Assembly (NCBI GenBank): GCA_027627225.1
Contig: CM051028.1
Span: 15,967,201-16,031,200 of the forward strand
Length of the DNA: 64,000 bases
DNA from: Congeria kusceri
Taxonomy: Eukaryota > Mollusca > Bivalvia > Myida > Dreissenidae
Direction: 5' to 3'
The notes beneath the pieces were generated by a model. The model was not told where the DNA came from and ran no database searches. It worked only from the letters and a program-made list of their open reading frames with translations. Below are positions 1-12,820 of the stretch, in pieces. A program made the position numbers and the translations under genes. Each line of letters starts with the position of its first letter. The stretch's first letter is position 1.

Positions 1-330
1 CACGAAAAATTTAGTTCAGGTTAGAGATATTTCTAGAAGCTGAAGAAAATTTGATATTTATTCAGGTAATATATTATTATTATAAACAAATAAAGGTCGT
101 CTTAATTTAAGGTATACTTTTTGTATTTTACGCGTGTATTTGTAAAATATGTATCTTTTATATTTTATTGCTAAAATAATACTTGGCTCACCGTACCGAC
201 ATGTATGTGTATTTTCTAGGCATTTATTTTGATATTATAATTATTCGTTTTCTATGTTTAATTTAATATTTCTTTCAGAATTTCGTAGTTTGGCATCAAT
301 TTAAACGGTCAACCAGAAGAAAATAAACCT

Positions 331-456
331 CTATAATATTTACTTCTGCGTTTTTCAATAAACCACGATCCACAAATAAGACACGACCCTGGAAATGGCG
401 CCCAACGTGGTTTGACCTTCGATGTCAGAACATTTTAAAGAAAGATTAGTGACGCT
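331..456 (+). mobile_element. Possible LTR-retrotransposon remnant (LTR 3' end plus primer-binding site)
   Basis: These 126 bp are present in copy A and cleanly absent from copy B between bases 46532 and 46533. They contain an AATAAA signal at about 357-362 and, some 35 bases on, the string tggcgcccaacgtgg (about 396-410), which resembles the tRNA-primed binding sites that follow the 5' LTR of many retroelements. No gag or pol reading frame follows. The downstream segment shared by both copies (to about 830) could be element leader, but nothing proves it. Confidence 0.35.
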
Positions 457-1790
457 GATATTGAATTGAACATTCATACACTTGTCACAGTGAGAATCTG
501 AACGACATTACAGCTGTAAATTTGTTGTGAGTCTATTTGCTCATTCTGGCAGAGTTGAGATGAACTGTTCTTGTACATGTTTCGGGAATATTTGACACGT
601 GTCAGGAGGATGTGAGAGTCGAACGTTTGCTAACGGAGGAGAGCATGCTGACGTTTTAGGCCGTGGTGCACCGACTACTTCATTGACGTTATTGGGGCTC
701 AGGATTCAACAAGGAGCGGCGAGAGATTCGAAGAATTTGGATTCTCGACGAACTTTGAAAAACAAAACAATTTGTAACATTTTAAAGTGTTTTAAGTGTT
801 AGGACTTCTCAAGTGTTTAAGTTGTTCAGTGTCAAGGTACGGTGAGTGATTTTATTGTTATTGTTATTATAAAATGTAATCAATTTTATTGCATTTTGTG
901 TTTGTGTTGATGTTCATTCGATAGTACTGAGCTATTTTTCCATTATTTTCAATATTATTAGTATATTTTTGTAATATCTGATTCATTTTGACATTTCAAA
1001 TATCTTTAAATCAGTGTCTAATTATCTGGTCGACCTTGCACTGTGTCTGCAAATGCATGTGATAAATAACTATTATCACTTACTAACAATAATTACTTGC
1101 CCAATCAGTTGTCACATATCATTGCCAATACACTGCATTGTCAATACACAAGTAGACTGTATTTCCCGTGCTGCTGACTGTTTAGAGTGAAGGGATTAAA
1201 TTGGACAGTTATCAAAACATGTTTTGGTCATGTAAACTAAAAAGGGTGTATGATTGGTTTTGTTTATAAAAGTTATACAATTATTTTTGGGGTTATTGTA
1301 AATACATGGATTTATTTTAATCATACATTGAATAATTGTAGTTTAAATTAATATATTAATACGTTTGCTGTAAAGAATTTGCAAAGAATTTAAACGGTTA
1401 AACGTTTGCGGAATAATGTAAAAGTTACAGAATAAATCGGTAAATTTTACTGTATTTCGGAAAAATAAAAGTGCACACGCGTTGCTGTAAATATTATCGA
1501 CGCGGTAAATAATTTAGCTGCGTTTTAATTTTCAATAATTGGCGACATACGTATTGCGCGTTACGGAGAATTTGGCATAAAAATAAATAAATAAAACGTA
1601 CTGCGTTGTAATTATTTATTAAAATATATGTCTATTGTTTGTTGTTTGTGTTTGTGGAAGTGTGTTACGCTGTATAGAATTTCCTGTATAGTTGAAATAG
1701 TATTATGTAAATACTTATAACTTATAACAAATAAAAATAATATTACACAATTTTGATAAATTTTCTGTTTGCCTAGTGTGAGGTTCGAAC
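457..1790. other. No gene seen; AT-rich non-coding
   Basis: A 67-codon open frame at 599-802 is identical in copy B (46675-46878), but it shows no domain, splice context or family resemblance and may be retroelement leader. The rest is AT-rich with no repeat structure that I could define. Confidence 0.5.
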
Positions 1791-1850
1791 AGACGACTGC
1801 AACCGAGTAGTTTATAGAACTATAGTTTATACTCTACTTCTTACGAAGCA

Positions 1851-1932
1851 TGACAGTGCAGTTGGTTAAAGCGCTGGCTACTGTTATTTCTAAATATGAC
1901 TCCTAAGTTGTGAGTTTGATCAATGGGTGGAG
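1851..1932 (+). repeat. tRNA-derived SINE-like head
   Basis: An A-box-like stretch (agttggttaaagcgctgg) is followed about 45 bases on by a degenerate B box (gagtttgatcaat). The spacing fits a tRNA-derived pol III promoter, but the acceptor stem does not pair. The copy B equivalent is at 47959-48040. Confidence 0.4.
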
Positions 1933-2017
1933 TTTTAATTCTTCAGACTTTTTTGCTAATTTGTTTGTATCAAATATCGTATGTATATAATGTTTATTTA
2001 TTTCATGAACATTAGAA

Positions 2018-2146
2018 CATGTCTTTATAAATCACATTTCTATCAGAAAATATTGTTTCCTCCGTTAATATCCGGTATACAACATAGGCCCTTTCATAAA
2101 ACCATGTCTTTATAAATCACATTTCTATCAGAAAATATTGTTTATT
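2018..2146 (+). repeat. Short tandem duplication, unit about 84 bp, copy A only
   Basis: The motif atgtctttataaatcac followed by atttctatcagaaaatatt occurs at about 2020 and again at about 2104. Copy B has one unit (about 48127-48166), which explains most of the local offset change. Confidence 0.8.
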
Positions 2147-2735
2147 GTGTAATAGGATTCAAAATTCTCTGCAACATAGGCCCTTTCATGAAACTACTTA
2201 CACTCTCTAAAATAGCTGGTGAAATATATGTTCACTCTCCAGAAAGAGAAAACCCATAACCCATGATGTGTAATCTTCAAAGTTAATTAAATAGCCATTT
2301 CTATATCTTCTTATGCACATTTTTACATTTTCAAATCCACACAAAAAGTTGTCCAAAGCGTCAACATGTTCTGGTCTGAGAACAAATATTGACAACATTT
2401 GTGTACACGAAATCAAATTAACGTATACGCACATCAACATTGCGAAAACATGTGAAAATTAAATGATAACGGATTGAAAAGATGCAAATCATGAAGTAGT
2501 CTAGTAATAAAACGTGTCATATCGTTATTGGATTGTATTGTCATAATGAATGCTTATATATCGCAAACAAAACCATAATATATATAGTTATCAAACAAAA
2601 TTCCTCTGTTTGTCGGTGTTAAACTTTATCGTCAGCTATTTTCCGCCTAAAGCTCTTTCCGTGTATAACGTAACCTTACCATTTCGTAACAACTTTATTT
2701 TGCTGTTTAAGTCAGCCTAATACGAATACTAGTAG

Positions 2736-2778
2736 ACTAGTAGTAGTAGTAGTAGTAGTAGATCTAATAGTAGTAGTT

Positions 2779-2813
<35 letters not shown>

Positions 2814-2828
2814 CTAATAGTAGTAGTT

Positions 2829-2863
<35 letters not shown>

Positions 2864-2886
2864 TAGTAGTAGTAGTAGTAGTAGTA
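2736..2886 (+). repeat. (TAG)n microsatellite, interrupted
   Basis: Several runs of the trinucleotide tag/agt are separated by short interruptions such as atctaatag and tactaatag. The copy B array has slightly different run lengths. Confidence 0.97.
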
Positions 2887-3510
2887 AAGTCTAAATCACA
2901 CACGATAATCGGATTAGTGTCGATTTAACTTTGTCATTTCTTAATTTTTTACCTCAGCAGATGCCTCGGTGTGCCTCAGCATGGCTACGGGCCCCGACCG
3001 GGCTAAATTATATTATCCAGTAAACTGCCAATTACAAACAGTTGCTTATAAAGCTGCTAGGTACGTGAGGGAGAAATTTAGACAGTATACTGTATCCATG
3101 CCAAAATTTAGAAGCTCAGGCCATAGTCAACATATTGGAAAGGGTTGACATTTCGGCTATTTCCGGAGAATCGCATATTCCGAACTGTGAAACATAGTTT
3201 GCAAGTAATTCTGCAATCACGTGCTAATATTTACCACTGAAATATATACACCGTTAATTGGCCAACTCGATCATTGATTCGCAACTGGTTACTTTGATGA
3301 TGAATTACATTTCTTGTTTATGACATAGTGTACACAGATTTACGCATAAATTACCCATAATGAAGGGACTTAATTGTTCGCAGATTTTGTCATATTTTGA
3401 AGTATGTCATTCAATGTCTTAACTTGGCAGATTTAAGAATAGGAACTAAAAAGTTCAAGTATAATAACAAGAACAAATAATATAATATAATATATTAAGA
3501 AAGAAAAAAG

Positions 3511-3590
3511 TTGCTCCCACCGGGATTCCAACAAGGGTCTTCTGGATCAAAAGGAGGCCAGCTCCTTAACCACTCGACCATTCCGGCATG
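3511..3590 (-). repeat. tRNA-derived SINE-like sequence
   Basis: On the minus strand, an A-box-like tggtcgagtggttaag is followed by ttggaatccc as a degenerate B box, closest to a Ser/Leu-type tRNA. There is no intact acceptor stem. The copy B equivalent is at about 49530-49608. Confidence 0.45.
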
Positions 3591-4608
3591 TAGTACCGAG
3601 GTTGTATTTTTACTTCATGTAAGCGATCCACGTGTTGCCAGCATTTTTAACGAAAACTACAGAAACATTCCAAATTATTCCATCGTTTCGCGTTACAAAC
3701 ACTCAATAATTTTCTCAATTTCAACTGATTATTCCTCATTAACGAAACAATATTTATAGTATATTTCTATGTCCACAGTGTTATTTCGCTCTTTTATATA
3801 CACTATTATTTTATTTCGGGAATCTGTGACAAAAATCGGAAAATTGTCAATTTGTCCATCTGTGAACAGGTCCCTTTAATAAAAAATGCAAACGAAGCTA
3901 TGTCCTATGAGTCAATTTCTTCAGATTGGGTGCACATTATCTACTTATTTTGGCTATGAATATTTTCTGCAACAAATGTACGAGATGAGTATCTTGCATG
4001 GTGTAAATGTAAAAGTATTATATTTGTAGATACTTCAAGCATGTCTCTAAATAAGGAATGCATGGCATTTCGTAATGAATGTACACTCACGTATCATTCT
4101 GGCATCCATATTTTACACTTCAATATTTTCCTACCGTTTTATTAGTTAAGATAAAGATAATACATGCTATTATTATCATATAGAACGTTATTTACAACAA
4201 TATTTTTAATTGAAAAAGCTGAACATTTGACAAGCACACTGCAGTGTACTTAGTGGCTAATTTTAAAATGTTAAAGTGTTTTATAGAAAACAGAAAGCAC
4301 GCAACATAATACCTACTTTTGACTCTCTAGGTACAAAGCACTAACGGTGATGTTTACCATTTTGTGTGCATTTGTCCATGTTACTTAACGGTAAGGCGAC
4401 GATTTCTTGATAAACGATTTTACGATAGACCATCAGTGTGTAAATTCAATTCATTAATGGGATCTGTTAACTCCGTTGTTCTTAAAAGTGTTGCAACTTC
4501 TATAAAATATGCATTAGAAATTAGATAACCAATAACTGTATAATATACATGTACACCACACATATATATACATTTATAAATTGATGTACATATGTAATTA
4601 GATTCGTT

Positions 4609-4631
4609 ATGTATATATATATATATATATA
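4609..4631 (+). repeat. (TA)n microsatellite
   Basis: Perfect ta dinucleotide run. It is shorter in copy B (about 50631-50648). Confidence 0.9.
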
Positions 4632-5109
4632 TCTATGCATATAATAACGTCTTCATGTAATAGTGTGCTATAATAAATATGTGTTCGTTACTTGCAATTA
4701 TTTTTATCATTATAAAAATATCATTGAATTAGAAACAACATTATAATGTTTGAAGATTTCACAAGATTTCAAGGCTGTTGGCATGGATCTCCGTTTTAAA
4801 CATTACCGCAATGAATATCTCATGATATGTAAAATTCATTTTTTCATTGCATATTTTAACACCTGATATGTAATTAAATTGTACACTGTTGTTTATTTGT
4901 TTTTGTTATCTGGATTTTTCGCCGTATTCAACAGTATTTCAGTCATATCACAGCGGTCAGTTAAACTGCTCACACATTTCCTGGGTTAGCTGGTTTACCA
5001 GTACTAAGTGCACATACTTATGCCAGTAACTGACAACTGCCCTACTTGAATAAGAGGTAGGGGGAGAATGGCCGCAGAAATAATTTCATGACCAATCCCC
5101 ACACAAGTT

Positions 5110-5180
5110 ATGTGGCCGGGCCGGGAATCGAACCCGCGATCCTCGGATTTGTAGTCCAGCGCTTAACCAACTGAGACATT
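5110..5180 (-). repeat. tRNA-derived SINE-like sequence
   Basis: The minus strand reads tctcagttggttaagcgctg (A box), then an anticodon-arm-like segment, then cgggttcgattcccgg, a perfect B box and T arm. The 5' strand of the acceptor stem is missing, so this is a pseudo-tRNA or SINE head and not a functional tRNA. The copy B equivalent is at about 51128-51198. Confidence 0.6.
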
Positions 5181-5849
5181 GTACACTGAATGCAAATTGT
5201 ACACTGAATGCATAGCTAAAAACACGCAAGTTTCAGGGCTGGAAATTAGCAGGGGCCCACTAGCCAATGGCCCCTAAAATTTGTGGTGGGCCCCTAGATT
5301 TTTTGAGAAAACTCATATGTCCTCTGTACAAGAAGTATTGAAAGAACGTGGGTCGGCAACCATGGCCAAAACGTTAGCTTCTAACCCTGAAGTTTACATA
5401 CGGACCTTTAAACTCAACAATATGATTATGAGAATCGATAAAATATCTTGTGAATGCTTTAATATTCTGTTTCTTTTGTTTTCGTTTTTACTTTGTGTTT
5501 CTTCAACCTGTTAAATGAATCACAACAAATACCGTAAATGAATAAAAATGGTGCTCCATGATATTTATTTTAATAAATAAGCAATTTAAATACATATATA
5601 AATACTCTATAGTTTACATGTTTAAAGAAAGAGCAAACACGTTGAAACAATATATGAACATGTGTTAAACATGTGCATCGCAATGTACATATCGTCCCTA
5701 TGACGTCATGCGGTTTAAGCGCCTTACTGGGTAGACGGAGTGTGCTTACACACACGGCACACTAACAAGTGTTTGACGCTGGTATCGAGGTACAAGCGAA
5801 ACTTAGTGAAATCGTTCTACATCGATAGCTGACGCTATTAGCGAGGCTT

Positions 5850-5951
5850 ACATACCGAGGTAATAGAAAAATTTACCTCGGTAGTTTTTGATACCTCGGT
5901 GCGTGGGTGTGTATTCCAGTCATATACCTCGCAAGGTAAGGTGCACCAACA

Positions 5952-6016
<65 letters not shown>

Positions 6017-6020
6017 GCAT
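5850..6020 (+). repeat. (ACGC)n(AC)n microsatellite with ACCGAGGTA/TACCTCGG flank
   Basis: An acgc run changes into an ac run at about 5948-6014. The upstream 100 bases contain repeated copies of taccgaggta and its complement. A similar combination occurs at 31010-31330, suggesting one microsatellite-bearing repeat family. Confidence 0.8.
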
Positions 6021-6099
6021 ACGGTGTAGAGTGAGGACACATGACGAAACGCCTTTAAATGGGGACACCACTTAATGCTGCATATCCCCGTATAGAGGG

Positions 6100-9000
6100 C
6101 ATAGTATCATCATCACCATTGACATCATTGTTATCGTCGTCGTCGTTTATTGTTGTATTGTTGCCAATCGACGTATAAAGTTCGTGTCTAGAGGATGATC
6201 ACATCATCATGTCATCGTCGTTGTCGTCTGACCGCGTATGAACATTCTTTTTCTCAGTTTATGTGCGTACATGGTGTGTGTGGGGTGTTACAAGCGGTTA
6301 AGTCGAAATGCTATAACCGAGGAATAACGTTTTTTGAATTATAATGACGGAATGGGGGTCATATTTTAATGGGGTCACTTCACTTAATCATACATATTTT
6401 GGGCATTAACATAATTCTGATCTGTACGCATTTTTTGACCGTTGCGCCAATTTATTTGTTTATTTACTACAAATACAACTACTGCTACAACTAATAATAC
6501 TGCTGCTGCAGCTGCTGAAGATGTTGTTGCTGCTGCTATTTATACTGTTTCCGATCTGCTTCTGTTCTGCTACTGCTACTGTGAATACTACTTATCTCAG
6601 TTATGTTAAATACTAGACACTGACCATGTCAGCTATATTCAAAAGTATATTTATGTCAGCTATATTTCAAAAATATATGTATGTATCCAACGTATACAGC
6701 TTACGTAAAATCTATACGTTGTCAACTAACGAATATAGCTCACCGCAAACTGTGTACCTTGTCAACCCTCGTATAAGACGCACACTAAGCTATTTACGGC
6801 GTGAGTAGTGTACGGTCTAACAGATGCGTATACAATGTACAATTGGACCGTCATTATTTTACAGTGATAATATTTCATTGCAACAGCTTGACGGACCGAC
6901 GTCAGACATTTTCGGAGAGGAGCGCTTGTCTGTCATGTGTGTCAAACCCTTTATCTGTGGGAGTACAAGTGTCCGTGTTAGACATGGCGTGCGGAAATTC
7001 GCTTTCCATAGCGCATTTGCTTGCCGCCACAAAAACATGATCAAACGCGTGAATACGGCGATTTTCAACGCATGTAAATAATGAATGCTTTTATGCGGCG
7101 ACTCGCAACGCTTAAAGGAATCGTTGCGTAAATGCGGCACCACTGTGCCTTTTAAACGCATTTTTAGCGTTACAGCACTGCCCTACGTGGCTGACGACGT
7201 CTGACCATTTTGTTAAGAGTGTTTGAGTGGTAGCGGATGACATCAGTGGTCCTACCGTCGAGTCAGCTTTAGTGCATATAATAAAAATATATAGTATAGC
7301 CACGTGTAGCCCATTGAAAGTGGACGATCGTGAAGTAGCGCTAGATGTGTCCGTGTGTTCCCGTACCGGTCTGAACCTCGGAAACCGCGCATTGTAACGC
7401 CGTATTTGCACGTCGCCGCAAAAAAAACGTAGCCTGATTCATTCCGTTTATGCGGAGACACGCATAACTTTAAAACGATCGTTGTTGTCATATATGGGAA
7501 ATATATTTGCCATTGTATCGCATACAAAAGGATAGCTTTAAATGTTTATAAAATATTTGTTGCAGTTTTGTCCTGAGAATATATAAAAGTGATGATGATT
7601 TCATCGCTTTAATGAGATTCTGTTTATATGCATTAAAAATGAAACCGCTTACGTTAATACGGCGACGTGCATAGGCATGTACGTACAGTGCCTTTTACAC
7701 GTGTACGAGAGGGAAAACCTCCGCCACGTCGGTAGTGTCTACAAACGCAAGTAAGTTGATTGCGCATTTGACCACGTCGCTTTCAGTTACTGGGTCGACC
7801 GGCGTAGGACAACTTCGCGGAGAAACAATTGGTGTACGTGTTGCACCCGTCAAACCCATTCTTTACCCGCTAAATAAGTAACCTTTGTCTCGTCCGAATC
7901 GCACAATTGATAAATATCGGTCATGATTGCTACTATATTTTGCGTAAAAATGCAGTCGGAATTTTACTCACAGTGAAATATAGATACTCTCTCTATATAT
8001 TATCGTTAAGATGTATAGGTCCGAATTGAGCCGATCTGGTTTCTTTGGAAAGATGCTTCTCGCTAGGTTCCAAAAAGTTAAGTTACTTATTTGAGTTTAG
8101 TCTTTCTGTGAAAAACACAGATACATTCGCGATTTTGAAGAAAAAGCACCTGCTGACTAGGACTATACATAAACTACTAAACATTCGAATTTCAAGTCAT
8201 TCCGAACTTATGAATTATGGAAGTGATATACTCGTATATAAGACCAATATCGTTTCTTTGCTTGTTTGTTTGGATTTTTCGCCGTATTTGTTTTATTCTG
8301 TGAAAGCGGATTTTTTGAATGGCTGGGTGTTTTACATTTATAGCACTTGATGTCGTCTATCTAATCATTGTGCAGTGGGTTCGTGTAAGAGATACAGATT
8401 TATGTTAGTGGCTGAGCTTTCTGTTCACGTGCTAATTAACAACTGAACAATGACCAGTTGCGTTCAAGCAACTATATCCAGTAGGCCGATTATGCACTTA
8501 CAGCGTTTAAAGTACGATGGGCATATTGTAAATTTATTACAAATCGACTGATTAAACATGTAACATTGTCTATTAAAACAGGAATCCACTTTGAGCACGC
8601 AGCATAGATTTATAGTTTTCAGTGCATTTCATTTTCCTATGTAAATGATGAAATGATACAATGGCTCACATATTTTACGCAGATAGGTCAAAAGAAGATT
8701 GCATTTAACAGAAATGATTTGCGTTGTTAATAAAATACAAGGCGGACTATTGTTTTCCTTAATGACACACACAGTGTTAAGTGGTACGCATTTAATTACC
8801 CGTCGTACAAGAATATTCTCACATCTACTTTGAAATACATTTTTCAGCTATACTCCCACATATGTATGATGCATTGCATAACGACCCATTGCGTTAATGC
8901 TTTTAATTAGTAAATCAATGGGGTGTATTCCTATTCAAAAAGGGATAGAATCATGTGACACAATGAGTTCTAGCATGATGAGAGCGCTATAAGTAGCAGT

Positions 9001-10540
9001 ACTGGGCTGGGTTAGGGAGATCACATGCTTATGAAGAATGTTTGCAGAAATTAAGCGATAGGTAGTGCTAGCTAGTATACAGAATCCTGTCACACCTTTC
9101 GTATTGAATAGACGTTAGAAAAAAAAGAGTAATTTTAACCACTTTATGGTCTCAAGTTATGAACAAAAGCCATTTCTATAGTCATGTATGAACGTACGAA
9201 AGCTTATTTCCGAAAGAACGCTGGGCTATGTTAAGATATTCTACATATACAATCATCATTATAGTGATAAAATAGTTTGGGGTCTGGAAGATAATCCCCG
9301 AGTCATTCTTAAGTTTTCAAATGATTGTTACAGTAATATGTACAACGCAACGATAGCTTGAAAGATCACAGTATCAACCATCATGCATTGTGTCGATTAA
9401 GGCACATACAAGTTGTTGAATTTTATACGACATTGAGATTTTACAGTAGTTTTTACCAAGACAAAAAAATACATTATTATTGACAGACTTTAACACATTT
9501 CCTTAATATAAATAGTGTTCGATTAATGATATTTCCAGATTATTGTTTACATTTTTAACACGATAAAACTGACCATATTCCTCGTGTTTCATTGAGAGTA
9601 TAATGCAGCTCGCCGAAAGTTAACGGATAATACTCGGATTTATTCTGCGTTGCCATGATGATTAGTAAATAATTAAAGCTTAAAGCTTATGTTTATCAAC
9701 AGGTTACTTGGAGGATACCTAATCAGTATCAAACAACCTTAATGATTCCTGGCGTACTGTATATACACACTGGTCATATATACTTGGACAATTTTGCCAC
9801 GCAATTTGATGTCTGGTTTAAGTTTTCATTCAACATTTCTTCATTTCCACCTTTCATTTGGCTTTAAACATGAAATTCTCTATTGTCAGGTCTTTTCTGC
9901 CAAATTCCTTCAAATCATGTTCGATCATTTAAAGCTAAATCATGGAGTGAATCAGCTTTTTTGTAAGGTTAAATTGAAGTAAGAATGAGAAAAATGTTTC
10001 ATCTGAACCTAATGCAAACATTAAAACACAAAAATGATGACCCCTTAACTCCTTCAAAACAACGATTTTGTAGAAAAGCAATCCTACTATGGCACCTTAT
10101 ATGGTTAAGTTGAATACTGTCATTACATATAATGTTAATTTCATAATATTTATACTTCGACGATAACCGCATGAAATAGCCTCCCTAATAAAGTAGTCCC
10201 AATTAAACACTGACACGCGCAATTATGTATAAGCTGGACGTTTCTTTAAACGTTTAAACTAGAAAAGACCCACCCTTAACATTTGCATCCAGTTATTCTA
10301 GTTCAAATCATACTACCGCGCAACTGAATAATTGTACATATAACTATGCGTACGGAAGTGAAATGTAATTGTGCAGTCTCTGGTTCAGTCTCAGTTGATC
10401 GGGAATATAAATACAACATGGACTTTATACGTGATCATGCGTTTTATTCTGAAAGTATGATACATCGGTAATGAATTAAAACAAACAAGAGTATAAGCAT
10501 TCTACTTACTTTATCTACATGTCAAGTAATTGGCTGAAAG
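6100..10540. other. Gene-poor stretch; no supported coding region
   Basis: It contains short trinucleotide runs (cgt near 6140, ctg near 6500), a CpG-richer zone at about 6800-7900 with diverged short repeats (variants of atgcggcgac and aacgc), and ordinary AT-rich DNA after that. Open frames up to 101 codons (for example 8045-8350) persist in copy B but show no domain, exon borders or codon-level conservation that would support them. Confidence 0.5.
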
Positions 10541-10550
10541 GATAATTAAA

Positions 10551-11635
10551 ACAAGAGGGTCATTTTGGCCCAAAGAATTCACCTGAGAACTGGTATGGAT
10601 GAAGACCGTACTGCTGTGACAGGTTTGCAAATTAAGGTATGAGTTAGGTGGTGGATGTGCGGTGTTTTTGCTTATGGTTCTCAAATCATTTTTCATGATG
10701 TTCTTACCTGAAACTTACTCATTAAGTAAGTGACAATTGTGGAAAATGCAGAGACAGTACATTTTGATGTCTCTTTCCAAGACAATTTCGGAGAGCTAGT
10801 TGCAATGCGATAATTGCAATGGCTGTGCTATACGGACAAGTTTTGCTATTTCTTTGATAATTTTGTGTCCAATGATGATAAATGCAGGCTCTGAAGCCAT
10901 TCATGTTGCATGTACAAATAACTGCATGTAAAGTTTGCAACTGCTAAAAGTCAAATTTTATCAATAAATTTTTATAGTCATACACAAATTGTGAAAGTTT
11001 GGTCAACATTGGATACAAAATCCTTTGTGCGAGCCAGTCATTAAAAACTTGTTGATGTTTTTTTTTTCCAAACACAAGGGAAATAACTCCTGTGTTTCTG
11101 GTCCAATCTTTCTTATATTTGATTTCAACTGAAATATCATGATTATAGACAAACTGTGCGAGATTGGTGAAGATTGGATGAAAAATGAAGTCTCTATCAT
11201 GAATAATATCCATTTTTGAATATTTTTTCATTAACAAAAGGCAATAACTCCGGTATTTGAAACTCGATCTGGCCCATTCTCGGCATCTGCTAAGATCTGA
11301 AAGTCATACACAAAATGTGAAAGGTTGGTTAAGATTGGATGGAAAATAAAGTATATATGTTGGAAAAAGTCATTTGCACTTTTTTGCATGAAAAAGGGGT
11401 AATAACACTAGTGTTACTGGTTTGATCTGGCCCAATACACAATGCCTTCCGAGATTTTATGGTCATACACAAACTAGGCAAGTGTGATTAAGATTGGATA
11501 AACAGTAATAAACAGTAACACTATCGTGATAACGAAACACATTGTTGACGTCACACGGACGATGGACGACGCAGGAGAGGCCCTCTGTACTAATAGCTCA
11601 ACTAGCACTTGGCGCTCAGGTCAGACAAAAAAAAA
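10551..11635 (+). repeat. Dispersed bivalve-type repeat with internal diverged units
   Basis: It begins acaagagggtcattttggcc and ends with ctagcacttggcgctcagg followed by an A-rich run. Inside are diverged repeats of gtcatacacaaa..gtgaaag.ttggt.aagattggat and of agggcaataactcc..gt, spaced roughly 160-170 bases apart. I recognise this general style from molluscan genomes but cannot name the family. It is non-autonomous and has no long open frame. The copy B equivalent is at about 56541-57627. Confidence 0.6.
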
Positions 11636-12615
11636 CTGGCATGGGCTAGGTCATATACAGAACTTGTTTAAACAACATAGTCTCACTGTTAGGTGGCACT
11701 ACAATGGAATGAATGTAGTACTTATATAATTATAAGGACATACCTTCTTGTAGCATTACTAACGTTCAATTTGACTGGACATTGGTCCCGTCAATTACAT
11801 GAAAGCAACACGCTGAAGTCAAGTCAAGCAATCCAATGTTAATCGTTATTTTAATGTACATAATACACACGTATGATCATAATCTATACAAAGATAAAAT
11901 ATACAGGCGTTAATCTAAATCCAATGAAAGCCTTTCATAATTTGTGAGCGTCTTACCACTTGATTTAGAAATGTAAGTAACATTACAAGCCTAAATACCA
12001 ATACTTGTCAAATATAAAGGAGTATCATACATTAACAATCATTTCCTATGTACACTTCAGCTGGCAATTTTAGTATAAATCTAACGGTCGCTTAAAATAT
12101 CAAACATTTTTACAAAAGCAGTAAACATGCACAATCATTACATCATTCGTCACTTCACAATTTAAGAGTACATAAACAGTAAAATTCAACACGGACAGTT
12201 CGTCATTTGCTGATCTACTTTTCAAGTTCTGAACTGAGTTCCTCCTGTACATTCAAAACATTTTTAACAATATGGTGTCAGCAGCATTCTCATTGTAAAA
12301 CCTACACCATTCCGATTGTGAATAATGTATTGCGCATATTTTCGAAGCAAATTCCGCATATAGGGAGTAAATCACTGATCGTAAATCTCTGTTTCTTATT
12401 TAGCCATTTTATAGGTAAAGGGCTCTGTTTGAAGGCCCGTGTAGGTGTTTTCATTGTTGAATCTCGATCGTAACAAGTCTTCGTACGGGGCTGCTGTAGC
12501 CACAGTCGCCTATAAAAAGTGTTGGCCGAATGAGATTTACTTTGTTAATTAAACAACGACAAAAGACTTTTGGTTAATGTTAATATCAAGTACTCGACAC
12601 CTGATAAAACACGGT

Positions 12616-12820
12616 TTAAAATATTAATTTATAAAATAAACCAACGACCATATTTATCATAAGAGCATTCGCATGTTTCAAATGTCTTAATAAATGTAAG
12701 ACCTGAGATTCAGAAGTACTAGGTGACGACAAGCATTCTGGATCGATCTCTTCCGATCTGCATTCGGTTATGACCGCTTCAAACGTCACATCCGATTGAC
12801 ATTCTGGCGATTTAGAAACT
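12616..12820 (-). CDS. Receptor exon 13: last coding exon
   Basis: It enters in phase 2 after gagttaag and reads RVSKSPECQSDVTF and onward through an acidic, Ser/Thr-rich stretch to a TAA at 12616-12618. The acceptor has a mediocre pyrimidine tract. An internal CAG|GTCTTA after the codons for SESQ could be a donor to further exons, so the final 25 or so residues are uncertain. Confidence 0.6.

Noticed and set aside
599..802. 67-codon open frame, identical in both copies
   Set aside because: No domain, no splice context, and identity over 200 bp is expected at this level of divergence. It may be retroelement leader.
2736..2886. CRISPR-like array
   Set aside because: Simple trinucleotide microsatellite without unique spacers.
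8045..8350. 101-codon plus-strand open frame, also in copy B
   Set aside because: No recognisable domain, and the differences between copies change residues. The starting methionine lacks support.
12732..12762. ctcttccgatct, identical to the end of a common sequencing adapter
   Set aside because: It lies inside receptor exon 13, encodes RSEEID in frame on the minus strand, and is present in both copies A and B with continuous flanks, so contamination is unlikely.
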